Shown in pieces: positions 1 through 10,768 of a stretch of 64,000 bases of DNA. Source of the stretch: Atherix ibis. Taxonomy: Eukaryota; Arthropoda; Insecta; Diptera; Athericidae. The DNA lies in NCBI GenBank assembly GCA_958298945.1, contig OY282610.1, positions 34,169,667 through 34,233,666 of the forward strand, written 5' to 3'. The translations under genes were made by a program, and so were the position numbers. Each line of letters opens with the position of its first letter. The stretch's first letter is position 1. The notes below the pieces were generated by a model. It saw only the letters and a program-made list of their open reading frames with translations. It did not search any database and was not told where the DNA came from.

Positions 1-389
1 TTGAAGTTATGATTTATCGGGAGTATTCAAATCAGAAGATCGTGGTGGCTGGGAAAAATTTCTCTCAAAATGTGGCACCGTTTTGTTGGAACCACATGTT
101 CTGTAGGCTTAATTGATCCAATTCGACCAGAAGAAAGTTTGCCAACATGTCGCGATAGCGGTCACCAGTAACTGTTATAGCATTGCCTTGAGTGTCCTTC
201 AAGAAATATGGCTTTTAGCATACGAGGATGTAGTGGTCTTTGGTGAATCAGTTGAGGGTTTTCAGTGCCCCAATAGCGACTGTTCTGTTCATTAACAAAT
301 ACGAGCAAAAAAGCAAATCCTTTTGGAGAATTTTTAACAAAAATGATGGAGATATGCGAAATTCTTGTGCACGGCGTCGACGGTGGGTA
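1..389 (-). pseudogene. DD41D transposase fragment (catalytic region, broken)
   Basis: Minus-strand translation of about 162-330 gives NSRYWGTENPQLIHQRPLHP, the segment just after the first catalytic Asp in DD41D (rosa-like) transposases. Further along (about 68-107) it gives LQNMWFQQNGATF, the block that carries the second catalytic residue; here the usual QQDGAT reads QQNGAT, so the catalytic Asp is replaced by Asn. The frames are broken and the HTAR part after the motif is missing. It would have been a nuclear DNA-binding and strand-transfer enzyme; with the Asp lost and the frames broken it cannot be functional. A closer-to-consensus relative is at 52321-52503. Confidence 0.7.
220..389. 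repeat. Long direct repeat, left copy (170 bp)
   Basis: This segment of the DD41D element recurs in the same orientation at 1074-1209. Both begin atacgag, share gtagtggtctttggt and end around gcacggc followed by a ggta. The left copy has about 34 bp more in the middle (around 275-310). The pair brackets the retrotransposon tail at 390-1073, so it looks like an unusually long target-site duplication. Confidence 0.75.
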
Positions 390-1073
390 TAAATTCAGTT
401 CAGGGTCTGACTTTGTAGGCATATTTGAATGTATGTAGAATCGTGTCAACAGAGGCGATGTAGGTTCTCATGGCAGAAATTCTATATGACCTGGAGGTGC
501 TGCTTGGAAGCATCCACTACTGTCTACGGCGGGACATCCTGCTTGCTGGTTGTCCGGTTACGAATGAAGAGATTCAGGATCTTAGTCCATGCCAGTGGTG
601 TGAACTGATCTTGAACAGAATATATGAAATTGAGCAACGTCGATGGTATAAGAGTGTGTAGGGCAGATGAACGCATATGTACATTTCGGATGTGTGCTTT
701 GCATCTGCGTATGGGTTTGAATTTGGTCTGTACCTTGGGTATTTGCTCACGAGACACTGCAGTATTAATGAGTACCTGTACAGGCGTGGTCTTGCTGCGG
801 AGGCTAAATGCCCTTGTGGGGCGGCAAAGGAGAGTGCCAAGAACCCTATCATTGAGTGTAGCATGTACGGGGATTTGTGTGACTTAGGTGCATATGGAAT
901 CGTGGTGAATGATGAGACTGCGGATGTGAGTGGAGTATTAGGTGTGAGAGAATGGTATAAATGCCTGAATAGATTTGCTGTGGCACTTTTTGAGAGGAGA
1001 GCAAGAATGGTGCGTGAATGAGTGTGTGAATGACACGCAAGGTGTCTACAACCGGATGAAAAACCAAGGCACA
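390..1073 (+). pseudogene. 5'-truncated R1-type non-LTR retrotransposon ORF2 tail
   Basis: The frame starting at 470 reads to a stop at 659-661, then continues in the same frame after a second nearby stop to 1021. The continuing part contains LLTRHCSINEYLYRRGLA followed by the cysteine block CPCGAAKESA and IIECSMYG. This matches the end of R1-like ORF2 proteins, where a line beginning LTGHG and ending EYL is followed by a CxC/H/C zinc-knuckle-like motif and an ECP line. Only the C-terminal 200 or so residues remain, as expected for a retrotransposon whose reverse transcription stopped early. There is no reverse transcriptase domain here; a possibly related one is the minus-strand relic at 31900-32440. 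It sits inside a DD41D transposon and between long direct repeats. Confidence 0.7.
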
Positions 1074-1209
1074 ATACGAGAATGTAGTGGTCTTTGGTGT
1101 ATCAGTTGAGGGTTTTTAGTGCCCCAATAGCGACTGTTATGTTTTGAGAATTTTTAACACACATTATGGAGATATTCCCAATTCTTGCGCACGGCATCGA
1201 TGAGAGGTA
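1074..1209. repeat. Long direct repeat, right copy (136 bp)
   Basis: Partner of 220-389 in direct orientation. It continues the DD41D element after the retrotransposon insertion. It begins immediately after the insertion's 3' end (aaaaaccaaggcaca) and lacks about 34 bp present in the left copy. Confidence 0.75.
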
Positions 1210-1571
1210 CCCGGACATTCCGCAACACTCTGCCTCACTGTTTAATTGTAGCCCAATCTTTGCTTTATCACCTAGTATATTCTTTTTTTTAAATTATTCA
1301 TTAAAAATGAAAAATTTTTGCTTTATCACCCAGCTGAATGGGGTTGACTTGCTCGGCATATGATTAACGTAATTTGTTTGCGTTAACACAATTGAACAAT
1401 TACTTAAATAAAATGTTTTAGTAATTTTAACATGTTGTTACGATATAAAATACTCTATAGTAAATTGTTATTGTTTTTTCTCTACAACTGTTGAATGCTA
1501 ATAGATAAGTATTATTCAAAATAAAATGGCAACTAAATTAAATCGACCTGGAATATAAAACGCACCTTGTA

Positions 1572-2430
1572 TTTAGAGCATTTCAAAACCAGCATCCATT
1601 AAGTAATCGCTGAGTTACAGCCCTAAATGTGCAAAAAATCATAAAAGGATCAAGTCCTGCAAGTAATATTTAAATTAGTTTATATTAAATTATAAATTAT
1701 TTTCATATAGAAATTTTTTGGTCAAAATCTAAATTAAAAATATATTTTCTTTAACGTCATTTTCTAAAGAGCAAATTGCATAATTATTATTCGTCTCTTT
1801 TCAATTTATTTCTTTTTGATTATATGAGAATTTCTTATAAAAAAAATATCACTTTCTCAGACAAGCTTCAAATTAAATTAACCATTTGATAATAAAGCTC
1901 TCATTTTAATATGTAACGTTTGTACGCGTCTATACTTTGTAGTGGATTTATTTAATTTCCAACTGCCAAAAAAAATCCTAGAATATCGACTATTATACAA
2001 TATATGCGATATTTTTAGACTACCAAATTGCACAATATCTTGTCCACGCACAGGATTATTTATATTGGTTCTTTGGTTATAACATAATCGGATTAATTTG
2101 CTATGAAAAGTTTATAGTCAGACATGGTGTTTTCTCACCAGCGACGAGGATTTCTTTGTTATTCGAATCATTCTTAATTGACCTTATTCTTTTGTCGACT
2201 CTTTGTGCATGTGCCATCTTTTTCAGGATTATTCATTTCGAATAAAAAGAAAAGAGCCGCTTTCATATTTTCGATTAGATTTGATTGAGTCGGTTTATAT
2301 AAAAAGCGCTTGCCCCCGCATTGATCTGTTCTCAATCGAAGTATTGGTGTATGTGATAATTTTTCGAATTAATTGCAATTTATTTGGAGAAGTATTCGTT
2401 AGAGATTTTTTTTTTTGATTATATAAAGCA
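1572..2430. other. AT-rich DNA, no gene seen
   Basis: No open frame with recognisable similarity and no clear repeat. The short open frame at 2203-2418 has no motif and a composition expected by chance. Confidence 0.6.
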
Positions 2431-2957
2431 GATTTACATAACATTTTAATTAACAATCTTATGCATCATGAAGTTGGGAGTAAACACCCAGCGGCGTTTC
2501 TTAAACTAATAGAAGTTAAATTCCTGTAGAAAATTTCTTGGCCATTGTATCTTAAGTCTCTGATGAGTGTTTTCGTAGAGGGCAGATTAGTATAATTCTC
2601 TCACACAAGTGGATTATGATGATAGGATAAATGGTAGTGAAATTTTTGATAGCGGGAAATTCACAGGTCCTGAACAAAGGGAACATTTAGATCAACATGT
2701 ATTACGTTATTACGAATGTAAAGGGGAGCATAAAAAATTTTACGGAGGATCTTGGAAAAAATTTTACGGAGGGTTGAACCTCAAACTTCAATTCCGTTTG
2801 TCCAGTAGTCTAAGAAGTTGTAGTTAACGTTTAGTGGCTCTAATTGTTTTCTAGTCTAGTATGTGGGTTCCATGTTAAACTGTTGTCTAGGTACGAGGGT
2901 CATTCAACAAGTACTTAGCCTACAAAAGAAAAACGAAAATTTTGGAAAGGTGGCAAT

Positions 2958-4005
2958 TTATTTTTCCACATAATCTCCTTCAAGCTCGATACACTTGGCC
3001 CAGCGTGGCTCTAACTTTTTTAACCCGTCCAAAAAATACATTTTCTCGAGGGAAGCAAAATAGACCTCCGTGGCGACGATGACCTCCTCATTCGACCCAA
3101 ATCTATTCCCGGCGAGTGATTTTTTCAGGTTTGGAAACAAAAAGTAGTCACAGGGGGCCAAATCTGGAGAGTACGGTGGATGGGGCAGCAATTCGTAGCG
3201 CAATTCGACCAATTTGGCCATGGCGACGGCGGAGGTGTGAGCCGGCGCGTTGTCGTGGTGGAACAGCACTTTTTTCTTCGCAAAGTGGGGCCGCTTTTTC
3301 TTCAATTCGACGTCAAATCGGCCCAATAAGTCAGCATAGTAGCGCCCCGTGATTAAAACCCCTTATCGAGGTAATCGATGTGGATCACACCTTGTGAATC
3401 CCAGAAAACGGTGGCCATCACCTTTCCGGCCGATCGAACAGTCTTCGCCTTCTTCGGAGCACGTTCGCCGGGTGAAGTCCACTGTTTCGACTGTTCCTTG
3501 GTCTCTGGTGTGTACCAGTGAATCCATGTTTCGTCGACGGTCACGAAACGACGCAAGAACTCTGCTGGATTGCGCTGAAACAGCGCCAAACACGTTGCCA
3601 ATGTGGTCTCACGGTTGCGCTTGTTTTCCGGTGTGAGCAAACGCGGCACCCATCGCGCCGACAGCTTTCTCATGCCCAGTTCTTCGTGTAGAATATGATG
3701 CACCGTTTCTACTGCGATGCCCACAGTCTCAGCTATCTCGTGAACCTTCAATCGACGGTCTGCCAACACGAGATCGTGGACTTTTTTAACGTTTTCCTCC
3801 GTAGCAGCCGTTTTTGGGGCACCTGGGCGTGGCTCATTAAAAACCGACGTGCGGCCATGAACAAACTCGTTGAACCAATTCTTGACAATCGCCATCAAAG
3901 GAGAGAGTCACCATACACAGCATCCAAGCGATCTTTAATTTCGCTGCGCGTTTTCCCTTCCAAAAACAAGAATCTAATCACCGAACGATATTGTTCTTTT
4001 TCCAT
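2958..4005 (-). pseudogene. Mariner transposase (irritans-like, DD34D), two frameshifts
   Basis: The start is the ATG at 4005 (MEKEQYRSVIRFLFLEGK), chosen because the family A copy at 26301 starts the same way. The N-terminal paired-like HTH part is followed by WVPRLLTPENK, then TVDETWIHWYTPE (first catalytic Asp), HHDNAPAH (second Asp) and YSPDLAPCDYFLF (third Asp). There are exactly 34 residues between the second and third Asp, the mariner DD34D signature. The protein would be about 345 residues, the normal length. One base is missing near 3905 (between GDS and the MAIVKNWFNEF segment) and another near 3355 (after DYLDKG), so the chain is cut twice. All three catalytic Asp codons survive. 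The enzyme would bind its own terminal repeats and cut and paste at TA. Confidence 0.92.
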
Positions 4006-4122
4006 TTTTGTGCAACCGACCGACACGCTCGCTTTCAAAGGCTCTCAAAATAAAACTAATGAAGGGAATCGACTGAAACTTTGACAGTAGGCTACTAAAA
4101 GAATGTACTGCACGATGGTAAA

Positions 4123-4158
4123 TTTCTTTTGTGACAGCAGTTTCTTTTGTGACAGCAG
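4123..4158. repeat. Subterminal 18-bp tandem pair in mariner A
   Basis: tttcttttgtgacagcag occurs twice in a row, 43 bp inside the 5' terminal repeat. Copy 2 of the family has the same pair at 26419-26454, so the duplication belongs to the family and not to this copy. It may be a transposase-binding or transcription site; that is inference. Confidence 0.7.
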
Positions 4159-4203
4159 TTCTATCGGGCGGTGAGGCTAAGTACTTGTTGAATGACCCTC
4201 GTA

Positions 4204-5160
4204 AAGTCACAAATAACGTACTTTATCATATTTTGGTATTAAGGTATAAAGAGGAAGGTTTTCCTTTACAAAGTGTGAAAGTAATGTCAGCACTCTTCTG
4301 TGCATTTACCCTCACTCCCCCTCTTAAACCAGGATTGAAGATTGTGGATATGAGATTGTAAATTGTTGGAATCTATTTGTCAAGATTTATATGGGTATCA
4401 AGTATGACCGTATAATCTGCATAAATAGCAATGATAGTATTAGGATCAGATGGAATGTCATGAGTATAAATATTATATAAAATTGGGACCAAGACTACTA
4501 CCTTGTGGCACTTCGGCTAGAATAGGATAAGGTAGTATGTTGATGGAAGAAAGCTCTTGAATTTCCAGAAGAGTCGAGGATGCCACACAAGATCAAAAGC
4601 TTGGGAGATATCTAAAACATTTTCCTGGGCAATACTCTTTCCTGTCAAGAGAGGATGTAATGGGATCAACAATGCGATGACATTGCTGGATTATAGAGTT
4701 TTCAAATCGGAAGCCAAATTGGGTGATCAGGAATAATTTTTTCATTAACGAGGACTGCGTAGAGTTGTTTTAATAGGAGTTTTTTTTAAAAATCTTACCA
4801 AGGATTAGTAGGATGACGAGAGGTCTATAGGAAGAAGGAGAATTAATGGGTTTATTTAGTTTAGAAATCATTTTAATGACAGAAAATGTCCAGAGATTGA
4901 AAATGTATGTTATTAAAACTAAAGCTTTTTGGGAATTTTGCTTCAGAATAGGAGCTGTTATTAGATCATAACCAGGAGCTTTTTTATTAGGAAGACAGAG
5001 AATAGTAGATTTAATTTCCGAGGACTTAAAATTTTTTTTAGAGATTAGCTCTTCGATAATTTTGTTAGTATGCAATTTGTCTTCAATATTATCATGTGGA
5101 GCAAAAGTATTTACAAAATGCTTAGTAAATACTTCGGCTTTTTTTGTTTGACTGGTTTTG
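4204..5160 (-). pseudogene. Jockey-like reverse transcriptase, degraded
   Basis: The minus strand at 5075-4770 reads CLPNKKAPGYDLITAPILKQ, then VIKMISKLNKPINSPSSYRP and LLILGKIFKK, the diagnostic first blocks of jockey-clade RT. Further down come AFDLVWHPRL, a PQGSSLGP block, and near 4410 YADYTVILD, where the catalytic YADD/FADD box has changed to ADY. The frame shifts several times. In an intact element the enzyme would copy the element's RNA at a nicked chromosomal site. It ends at the mariner boundary and resumes beyond it at 2893. The same family is seen at 9660-10766, 32700-33130, 41145-42790, 44105-44410 and 55400-55670. Confidence 0.85.
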
Positions 5161-5540
5161 CACAGTTACCTTTATTTTGTTTCAGTAGGTGTTTATTCAG
5201 CTCAGGTTGAAGTCGGTTAAGTTTCTGTTTATAGCTAAGCATTCCGAAGCATTCCCATGGCATTTTAATTAAGTTGGTAAATTTTTTTCTTGTGGTTGTG
5301 TCGTATTGTAAGAGATATGAGAGGGTATGAGTGGTTTTTTTCTTTTAGAAAAAATATTTTAATGGTCACCTTTTTGAACTAACCGTTTTTTTATTGGACC
5401 CAGTGATCGAAAAATATTGTGTCCTAAATTAAAATACTTTAAAAAAATTTTTGCTAGTCAAATAAGATATCAGAAGCTTTATAAATGGATGGAGTCCTAT
5501 TTAAAAATAAGTTCTGGGTTAAGTGAAATTTATTTAAGAT

Positions 5541-5852
5541 ATGGATAGTAGTGACTTGAACGGCTCAAAAATGGCATAAAGAACGTGGTTTGGTTACCAG
5601 AGCAAATCGTGGGTAAGTGCAGTAGACCAATCCGGATTTGTAGAAGTTTCCATGCCAAATATTTTCGAAAAAGTTATTGGATCTTCGATATATGGCCAAT
5701 GTGTGAAAGGGAATTGTCCACTGTTGGTCCGATCTGTTTGGCTACGCACAGCTAATAGTGTTACATACCATCTTGTTAGCTGTCCATACAATCGGAAAGC
5801 CAATTCAATTCAACGCTTCTATGGTTTAGCAAATAGCGACAAATATCAATAG
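5541..5852 (+). other. Unrecognised open frame remnant
   Basis: A frame starting with ATG at 5541 has one stop (5577-5579) and then stays open to 5850. It reads TWFGYQSKSWVSAVDQSGFV, then VSMPNIFEKVIG and QCVKGNCPLLV. Base composition is less AT-rich than the flanks, which hints at former coding sequence. I do not recognise the family. The spacing resembles the core of a DNA transposase, but that is only an impression. The opposite strand is also open over 5594-5803. Confidence 0.25.
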
Positions 5853-8587
5853 GCGCCGGATCATTTGATGATCCACGAATATTTTCAAGACCTTATACTG
5901 TTAATGAAAATGAACTGAAGGTAGTTGATCAAAAAAGAATTTTTTTTAATAGTTTCTCATAAAATTACTGAAAATTTGGACTAAATGAATTTTTTACCGT
6001 TTTTTATTTTTTTTTCTTCTCCACACTCTGTTTTATATAATATATTCTCAAAAAAATTTTTGTTTTTTTTTATTATTCAATAAAATTTTTATGCTATTTT
6101 TCTTTTAGGTATTTAAAAAAAATTCTCTCCGAAATTATCAAGTTTCTATTAATTTCTTAAGCTTTAAAGTAAAAACATCATGTAATTAATTTGTATTTGA
6201 TTAAAATCTTTTAATAATATCTAATATATGAAAATAGAGGGAGAATAAGTGAAAATATAATAAATGGAATTGTTTAAAAAAAAAAATGAGTAAAACTGCT
6301 GGGTTTATAGATGCATAAAAACAGATCCCAGTAGACTATTATTAACTCATAGTGAAATATGATAAAAATTTTGGAAAGTTTTGAATTGTTTACATAAAAT
6401 TATCATATTAAAAAGTCTTGTAGCGGAAACAATTGTAATTGAAAATTAAAATAAATTTATTTAAGCTTTTGTCTTTATATCCTCTAAAAACAAGGGTGAA
6501 TAGGTGGATCTAAAGAGTGAGTAACTTTTATGACTGGTGAATTCAGAAGAAATTATTTTGTTTGTTGAAAATTATTTTTTGGGTAAGAGGAAGTTTTTTA
6601 TTAAAGTATATCCTTAGAGAAAGGAAAATGGTTGAGAGAGAAACAGAGAGACCCATTTTAATAACTACACATTTAATACCTTCTCTAAGAACATTATGGG
6701 AATGCATACAAGAAGTGATTCCAATACCAAATGTTCATGTGAAAATATAACCAATATTTTTTTGGCAGTCATTCTACACCATCCGTCAATGGTTCAATGT
6801 TTTACTGGGTGGAAAATTTACGAATGAAGGATTCTATCATATTTAAATACGCCCATGGAATACCGAAATAAAAAAATAAAAAAATTCAGTACTAAAAATA
6901 ATGGTGTAAAATATTCCCTTTGTATTATTTTATGTCTTACTCGTATACAATAAAAATATGTCCTTCCCTATGGATGAACATTAAATGAAAATATTTTCCA
7001 ATTAAAATGTTTTGCCCGCAGTACAAGGCATATCCTTTTTGTTATTTAGTCAGAATTAACTGAATGTTTTTTGGTTATTTTCGTTTTGTTTAGTTTGATT
7101 TTTTTCTTCTGATTTACGGATTATCATGACTATTTCAGGATCCTTTGTACATATGCATATATATTCAAGGGTCTGCGAATAATTTTATTGTAGAATTTAG
7201 AGTTTTTTTTACTAAGTTGTTAGCATAACCTTTAACCTTCATCCTATGTACGTGGACAGTAAGGAAGGAATATATTCTAATCCATATGATATTTTTATTT
7301 ATTTAAATTTGTTTTCGATATTTGGTCTCTCACATATTTTGTGTTTCTTTTTTTTTTTTAGATTATTCCATCACTTTCGAAATTATAGTGATTGTTTCCG
7401 ATGACGTTCAATGTAAATGTCAACAGTTCAATATTGGATATGATTTAACAGCATGTTTACACAATACTTGTACTCAATTTTCCTCTATAATATTGACATT
7501 AAATCCAATCAGTTTTCCATTTAATTTACTTAAATGTCAATTTTTCGTACATATTGACAAAAGCATTTTACTTGTTTCATTATATCATCATTGTCATCAG
7601 TATCATCGGCGGCGGCGTTACCATCATTATTGTCGTCATTGTCGATTCATCTTGAATTGTCGCCAATCCAACCATTGCCAACATCAATTTTTATGCCATT
7701 TCAATTTTATCACCATTTATACTAGCATAAATATGATCAAAGATATCGTAAGCCAAGTTCATTGATTCCGAAAAGTGAATTTTTCAATGCACAATAATCA
7801 CCACCACATCTGATTTGTATTTGCGAATTTCAACACGATCTATTTGGGAAAATTTCCCTCCAAATAAACATTTCGATTATTTTAGAAAATAAAATATTTC
7901 TTTAAAAAAAACATGTTTTTTTTCATATTATTAAAAAAAATATTTTGATTTAATTTAAACTCTTTACGTTACTATGTAAAAGTAATACAATAATTAGGAA
8001 ATATGGCAAATTCACTCTTTTTTTTTGTTGGGCATCTTTCAATTTTTTTTAATTAATTACTTAATTTAGTAAAGTAAAAAACTAATGAAAAGCCTAAAGT
8101 ATATTTAACATTTTTTTTATTTATTTTATTATTTGAATCTTGGTGCCATACGATTTCTTCCAGGACTCTATTCTTTTGAGGTTATAATTTTTGCACATTT
8201 TAGGCTGTAATTCGGCCATTTATTTAGGAAATTTATTAAAAAATGTCTACGAAAATATTATATTTTTTCTAATTTCATAAGAAAAACCTTAACGGTGTTA
8301 AAACGCCGATTTGAAATTTTTTTTCTCGCAATAAAAAATCAAAATTTGACGCTGTCCTTTATTAAATTTCATATTTGATCTAAATTTGAATTTTTAAGAT
8401 CACAGTAAAAAAAAACTTAGGTTATCATGAAGCCCTAGCGCTCAGAATTGATGGCAACGAGTTCTCGCACTTCATTTCCAGAGGAAGACGGGTCAATAAT
8501 ACCTTCAGATTAAACTGCACAGCCGACAATCAATTTTCATGGATACAATAGCCTCATAAAAATTATTTTTGGATTTTTAAAACCATA
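5853..8587. other. AT-rich DNA, no gene seen
   Basis: Long A/T runs and no recognisable protein. The frame at 7322-7765 (147 codons) is His- and Cys-rich only because of a cat/cac-rich tract around 7585-7690, and it shows no domain. No transposon termini were found. Confidence 0.55.
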
Positions 8588-8589
8588 TA

Positions 8590-9585
8590 TAAGGTGTAGT
8601 AAAAAGTAATCCATTATTTTGCCAATAGATAGCTTTAGGAGTCTGTATCTCCCGTTTTAAAAGTTCGATCGGATTGCACTAGATGGCGTTAGAAAGATAA
8701 GATTTCGTGCTAAAAAAGCTTCTCATATCACGTAAGCACTGTTTCGATTGCCCAGGAGCTAAAAATTGCACAAAACACCGTTTGAAACCACTTAAATAAG
8801 GCTGGATACAAAAAGAAGCTCGATGTATGGGTGCCACGCGAGTTATCGGAAAAAAACCTCATGGACCGAATTTCCATCTGCGAATCGCTGCTGAATCGCA
8901 ACAATATCGATCCATTTCTGAAGCGGATGGTTACTGGTGATGAAAAGTGGGTCACTTACAACAACGTCAAGCGACAACGGTCGTGGTCAAATCGTGGTCA
9001 CCCGGCGCAAACGGTGGTCAAGCCAGGATTGACAGCCAGGAAGATTTTGCTGTGTGTTTGGTGGGACTGGCAGGGAATCATCTACTATGAGCTGCTCCCC
9101 TACGGCCGAACTCTTAATTCGGACCTATATTGTCAACAATTGGACCGTCTGAAAGAAGCAATCGCCCAGAAGCGGCCAGTTTTGGCCAATAGGAGAGGAA
9201 TTGTGTTCCATCAGGACAACGCCAGGCCACATACATCGATAGTGACTCACCAGAAGTTCCGGGACCTTGGTTTGGATGTTCTTATGCATCCATCTTATAG
9301 TCCGGACCTGGCACCAAGTGATTACCACCTCTTCCTGTCTATGACGAATGATTTTGCAGGTGAAAAATTCGCCTCAAGAGAAGATTGTGAAAATCGACTG
9401 TCCCAGTTTTTTGCCAATAGGGACGAGGGTTTCTATGAGAGAGGCATTATGAAATTACCTCCAAAATGGCAACAAGTTATCGAACAAAACGGTGCATATT
9501 TGACCTAAATCGTATCATTCTATCTATGCTAAATAAAACCTTCAATTTAATGCAAAAATAATGGATTTCTTTTTACTACACCTTA
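8590..9585 (+). mobile_element. Mariner (mellifera/cecropia-like) with 5' internal deletion
   Basis: 996 bp. The ends are taaggtgtagtaaaaag at the left and its complement at the right (9569-9585), with TA at 8588-8589 and 9586-9587. A full element of this type is near 1.3 kb; the missing part is the transposase N-terminus. The 5' leader after the terminal repeat runs directly into the second half of the DNA-binding domain near 8735. Confidence 0.9.
8735..9508 (+). pseudogene. Mariner transposase, N-terminally deleted, catalytic domain intact
   Basis: The frame is open from 8735 (STVSIAQELKIAQNTV, second helix-turn-helix), is broken once by TGA at 8783-8785 where Trp is expected, and then runs uninterrupted through WVPRELSEKN to the stop at 9508. 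Catalytic residues are present: TGDEKW (first Asp), HQDNARPH (second Asp), APSDYHLF (third Asp, DD34D spacing). From the internal ATG at 8831 the open frame is 225 codons against about 345 for the family. The first roughly 80 residues, which contact the terminal repeat, are gone. It might still be translated as a catalytic-domain fragment, but it should not recognise its ends. The related family E element at 20484-23004 is far more decayed. Confidence 0.85.
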
Positions 9586-9659
9586 TATTTTTGCTTATTT
9601 GCAATTAAAAAAGCGTGAGAAGCAGCTACGTCATAATTACCACGGACTCTAATAATTGA

Positions 9660-10766
9660 AAAACGAAAAGATAGAGCACAACGGAAACACTCCAGAATGG
9701 CTACTTATAAATAGATACTCTACCGACTATAACGTCAACTCATAAACAGAAACTCTACCGACACAGAAAAGATTGAAATTTTTACCAAGTACTTTCACTC
9801 CATACAAAGCCATAGAAGATAAATTACACTCACAAAAAATAAATTACAAACACACAATTTCACTTCCTATGAGTCTTCGACCCAAAAATTTTATCCCATC
9901 TGAAATTAAATATTTAATTTATCAACTTCCGTATTAAAAAGTCTTTGGTTATGATTTGATAACTGCTTCTATCCTCAAACAAGTCTTCAAAGAAACTTTC
10001 ATAATCATAACGTGTATATTTAATAGTATCCATTATTTTGGAAATTTTCAATCATTAAACTGATTCCCAAACCAAAAAAAAAAACCAGTAAATTCCCCAT
10101 CCTCATATAGACCAATCAGCTTGTGCTCTTAAAATACCTTGACCCTATTTTTGAAGAGGCCAAATTATTCCCGATCACCAATTTGGTTTCCGTTCAGAAT
10201 ACTCCATAATACAACGTCCTCTCTTAAGCGAAAAAATTACTGCCAAAACGTGCTCCTAGATATATGCCATGAACAGATTGCGTCCCTTTACATATGTTAC
10301 TTCCTCATTTAAGATCACATCTCTTCCAATGCCATTTTCATGTTAGAGTTAATACTCAGATTGTTCTGAAATATCACCTATCACAGCTGGTGTGCCTCAA
10401 GGCAATATCCTTGCTCCACTCCTATACAGTATTTATACCTTCTTCCTACTACTTAGACTATCAGATAAATGATGAAAAACCAATTTTAAAACCGATCTGC
10501 TCATTCGGAATGAAACTCTGGCATTCTACTATGCGTTCCAATTTCTCTCTAATCAAATCCCTTCAATCTAAAATCCTCCAAAAAATCGTTGATGCTCGGA
10601 ACAAAGTAATCTATGTTGATCTAAATGTGCCCTTTGTTCATAATTTATGTGTTTCTCGTTATAAAAAGTTTCATTCACCATTATCCTGTTACTCTTGTAA
10701 GAAAACGCCCCTCCATTACTTTCCCCCATAAACACTTATCGACCAAGAGATCTTTTGCGGTATTAA
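9660..10766 (+). pseudogene. Jockey-like ORF2 relic, plus strand
   Basis: Translation with frame changes gives TEKIEIFTKYFHS, GYDLITASILKQ, a LIPKPK block and then NHQFGF-like sequence near 10180 (DHQFGFRSE expected). From 10450 the single open frame 10294-10731 gives KPILKPICSFGMKLW, SLQSKILQKIVDARNKVIY, VDLNVPFVHNLCVSRYKKF, the standard post-RT tail of this family. The RT core with the FADD box is largely deleted. The element resumes after the mariner at 12049 and ends near 12175. Confidence 0.8.
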
Positions 10767-10768
10767 TA

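Larger units (their letters stand above)
1..1569 (-). mobile_element. DD41D Tc1/mariner-like element, 5' end inside the window
   Basis: The element reads on the minus strand and runs off the left edge. Its 5' terminal inverted repeat lies at 1547-1569 (reading outward-in on the minus strand it starts caaggtgcgttttat) and is followed by a TA at 1570-1571, the expected Tc1/mariner target duplication. The same terminal repeat bounds the complete copy at 51851-52712, which identifies the family. Transposase remnants are readable at about 1-389. The element is interrupted by a 5'-truncated retrotransposon tail at 390-1073, flanked by 136-170 bp direct repeats. The other end lies outside the window. 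Confidence 0.75.
2894..4201 (-). mobile_element. Mariner family A, copy 1, complete ends
   Basis: 1308 bp between TA dinucleotides at 2892-2893 and 4202-4203. The terminal inverted repeats are perfect for 28 bp and begin cgagggtcattcaacaagta. A second copy of the family is at 25168-26497. Taking out the element with one TA joins the jockey reading frame on both sides (VRYL, one stop, then LYLDNSLTWNPH), so the insertion site inside the retrotransposon is exact. Confidence 0.93.
2430..5390 (-). mobile_element. Jockey-like non-LTR retrotransposon relic split by a mariner
   Basis: Minus-strand reading from about 5390 down to 2430 gives the order of a jockey ORF2: the line before the reverse transcriptase, the RT domain, then the post-RT region (RNNVIHVDLNVPFVQ near 2716-2660, followed by the SRYQKFHYHLS block). 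It ends in a 3' UTR resembling the ones at 12049-12175 and 41935-42010 (aagaaacgccgctgg). A mariner occupies 2894-4201. The 5' limit is approximate. Stops and frameshifts are frequent, so it is dead. Confidence 0.75.

Noticed and set aside
574..1074. 166-codon minus-strand frame
   Set aside because: Antisense shadow of the retrotransposon C-terminus at 390-1073.
7322..7765. 147-codon open frame
   Set aside because: The His/Cys richness comes from a cat/cac/tgt-rich tract. No domain, no splice context, composition like the surroundings.
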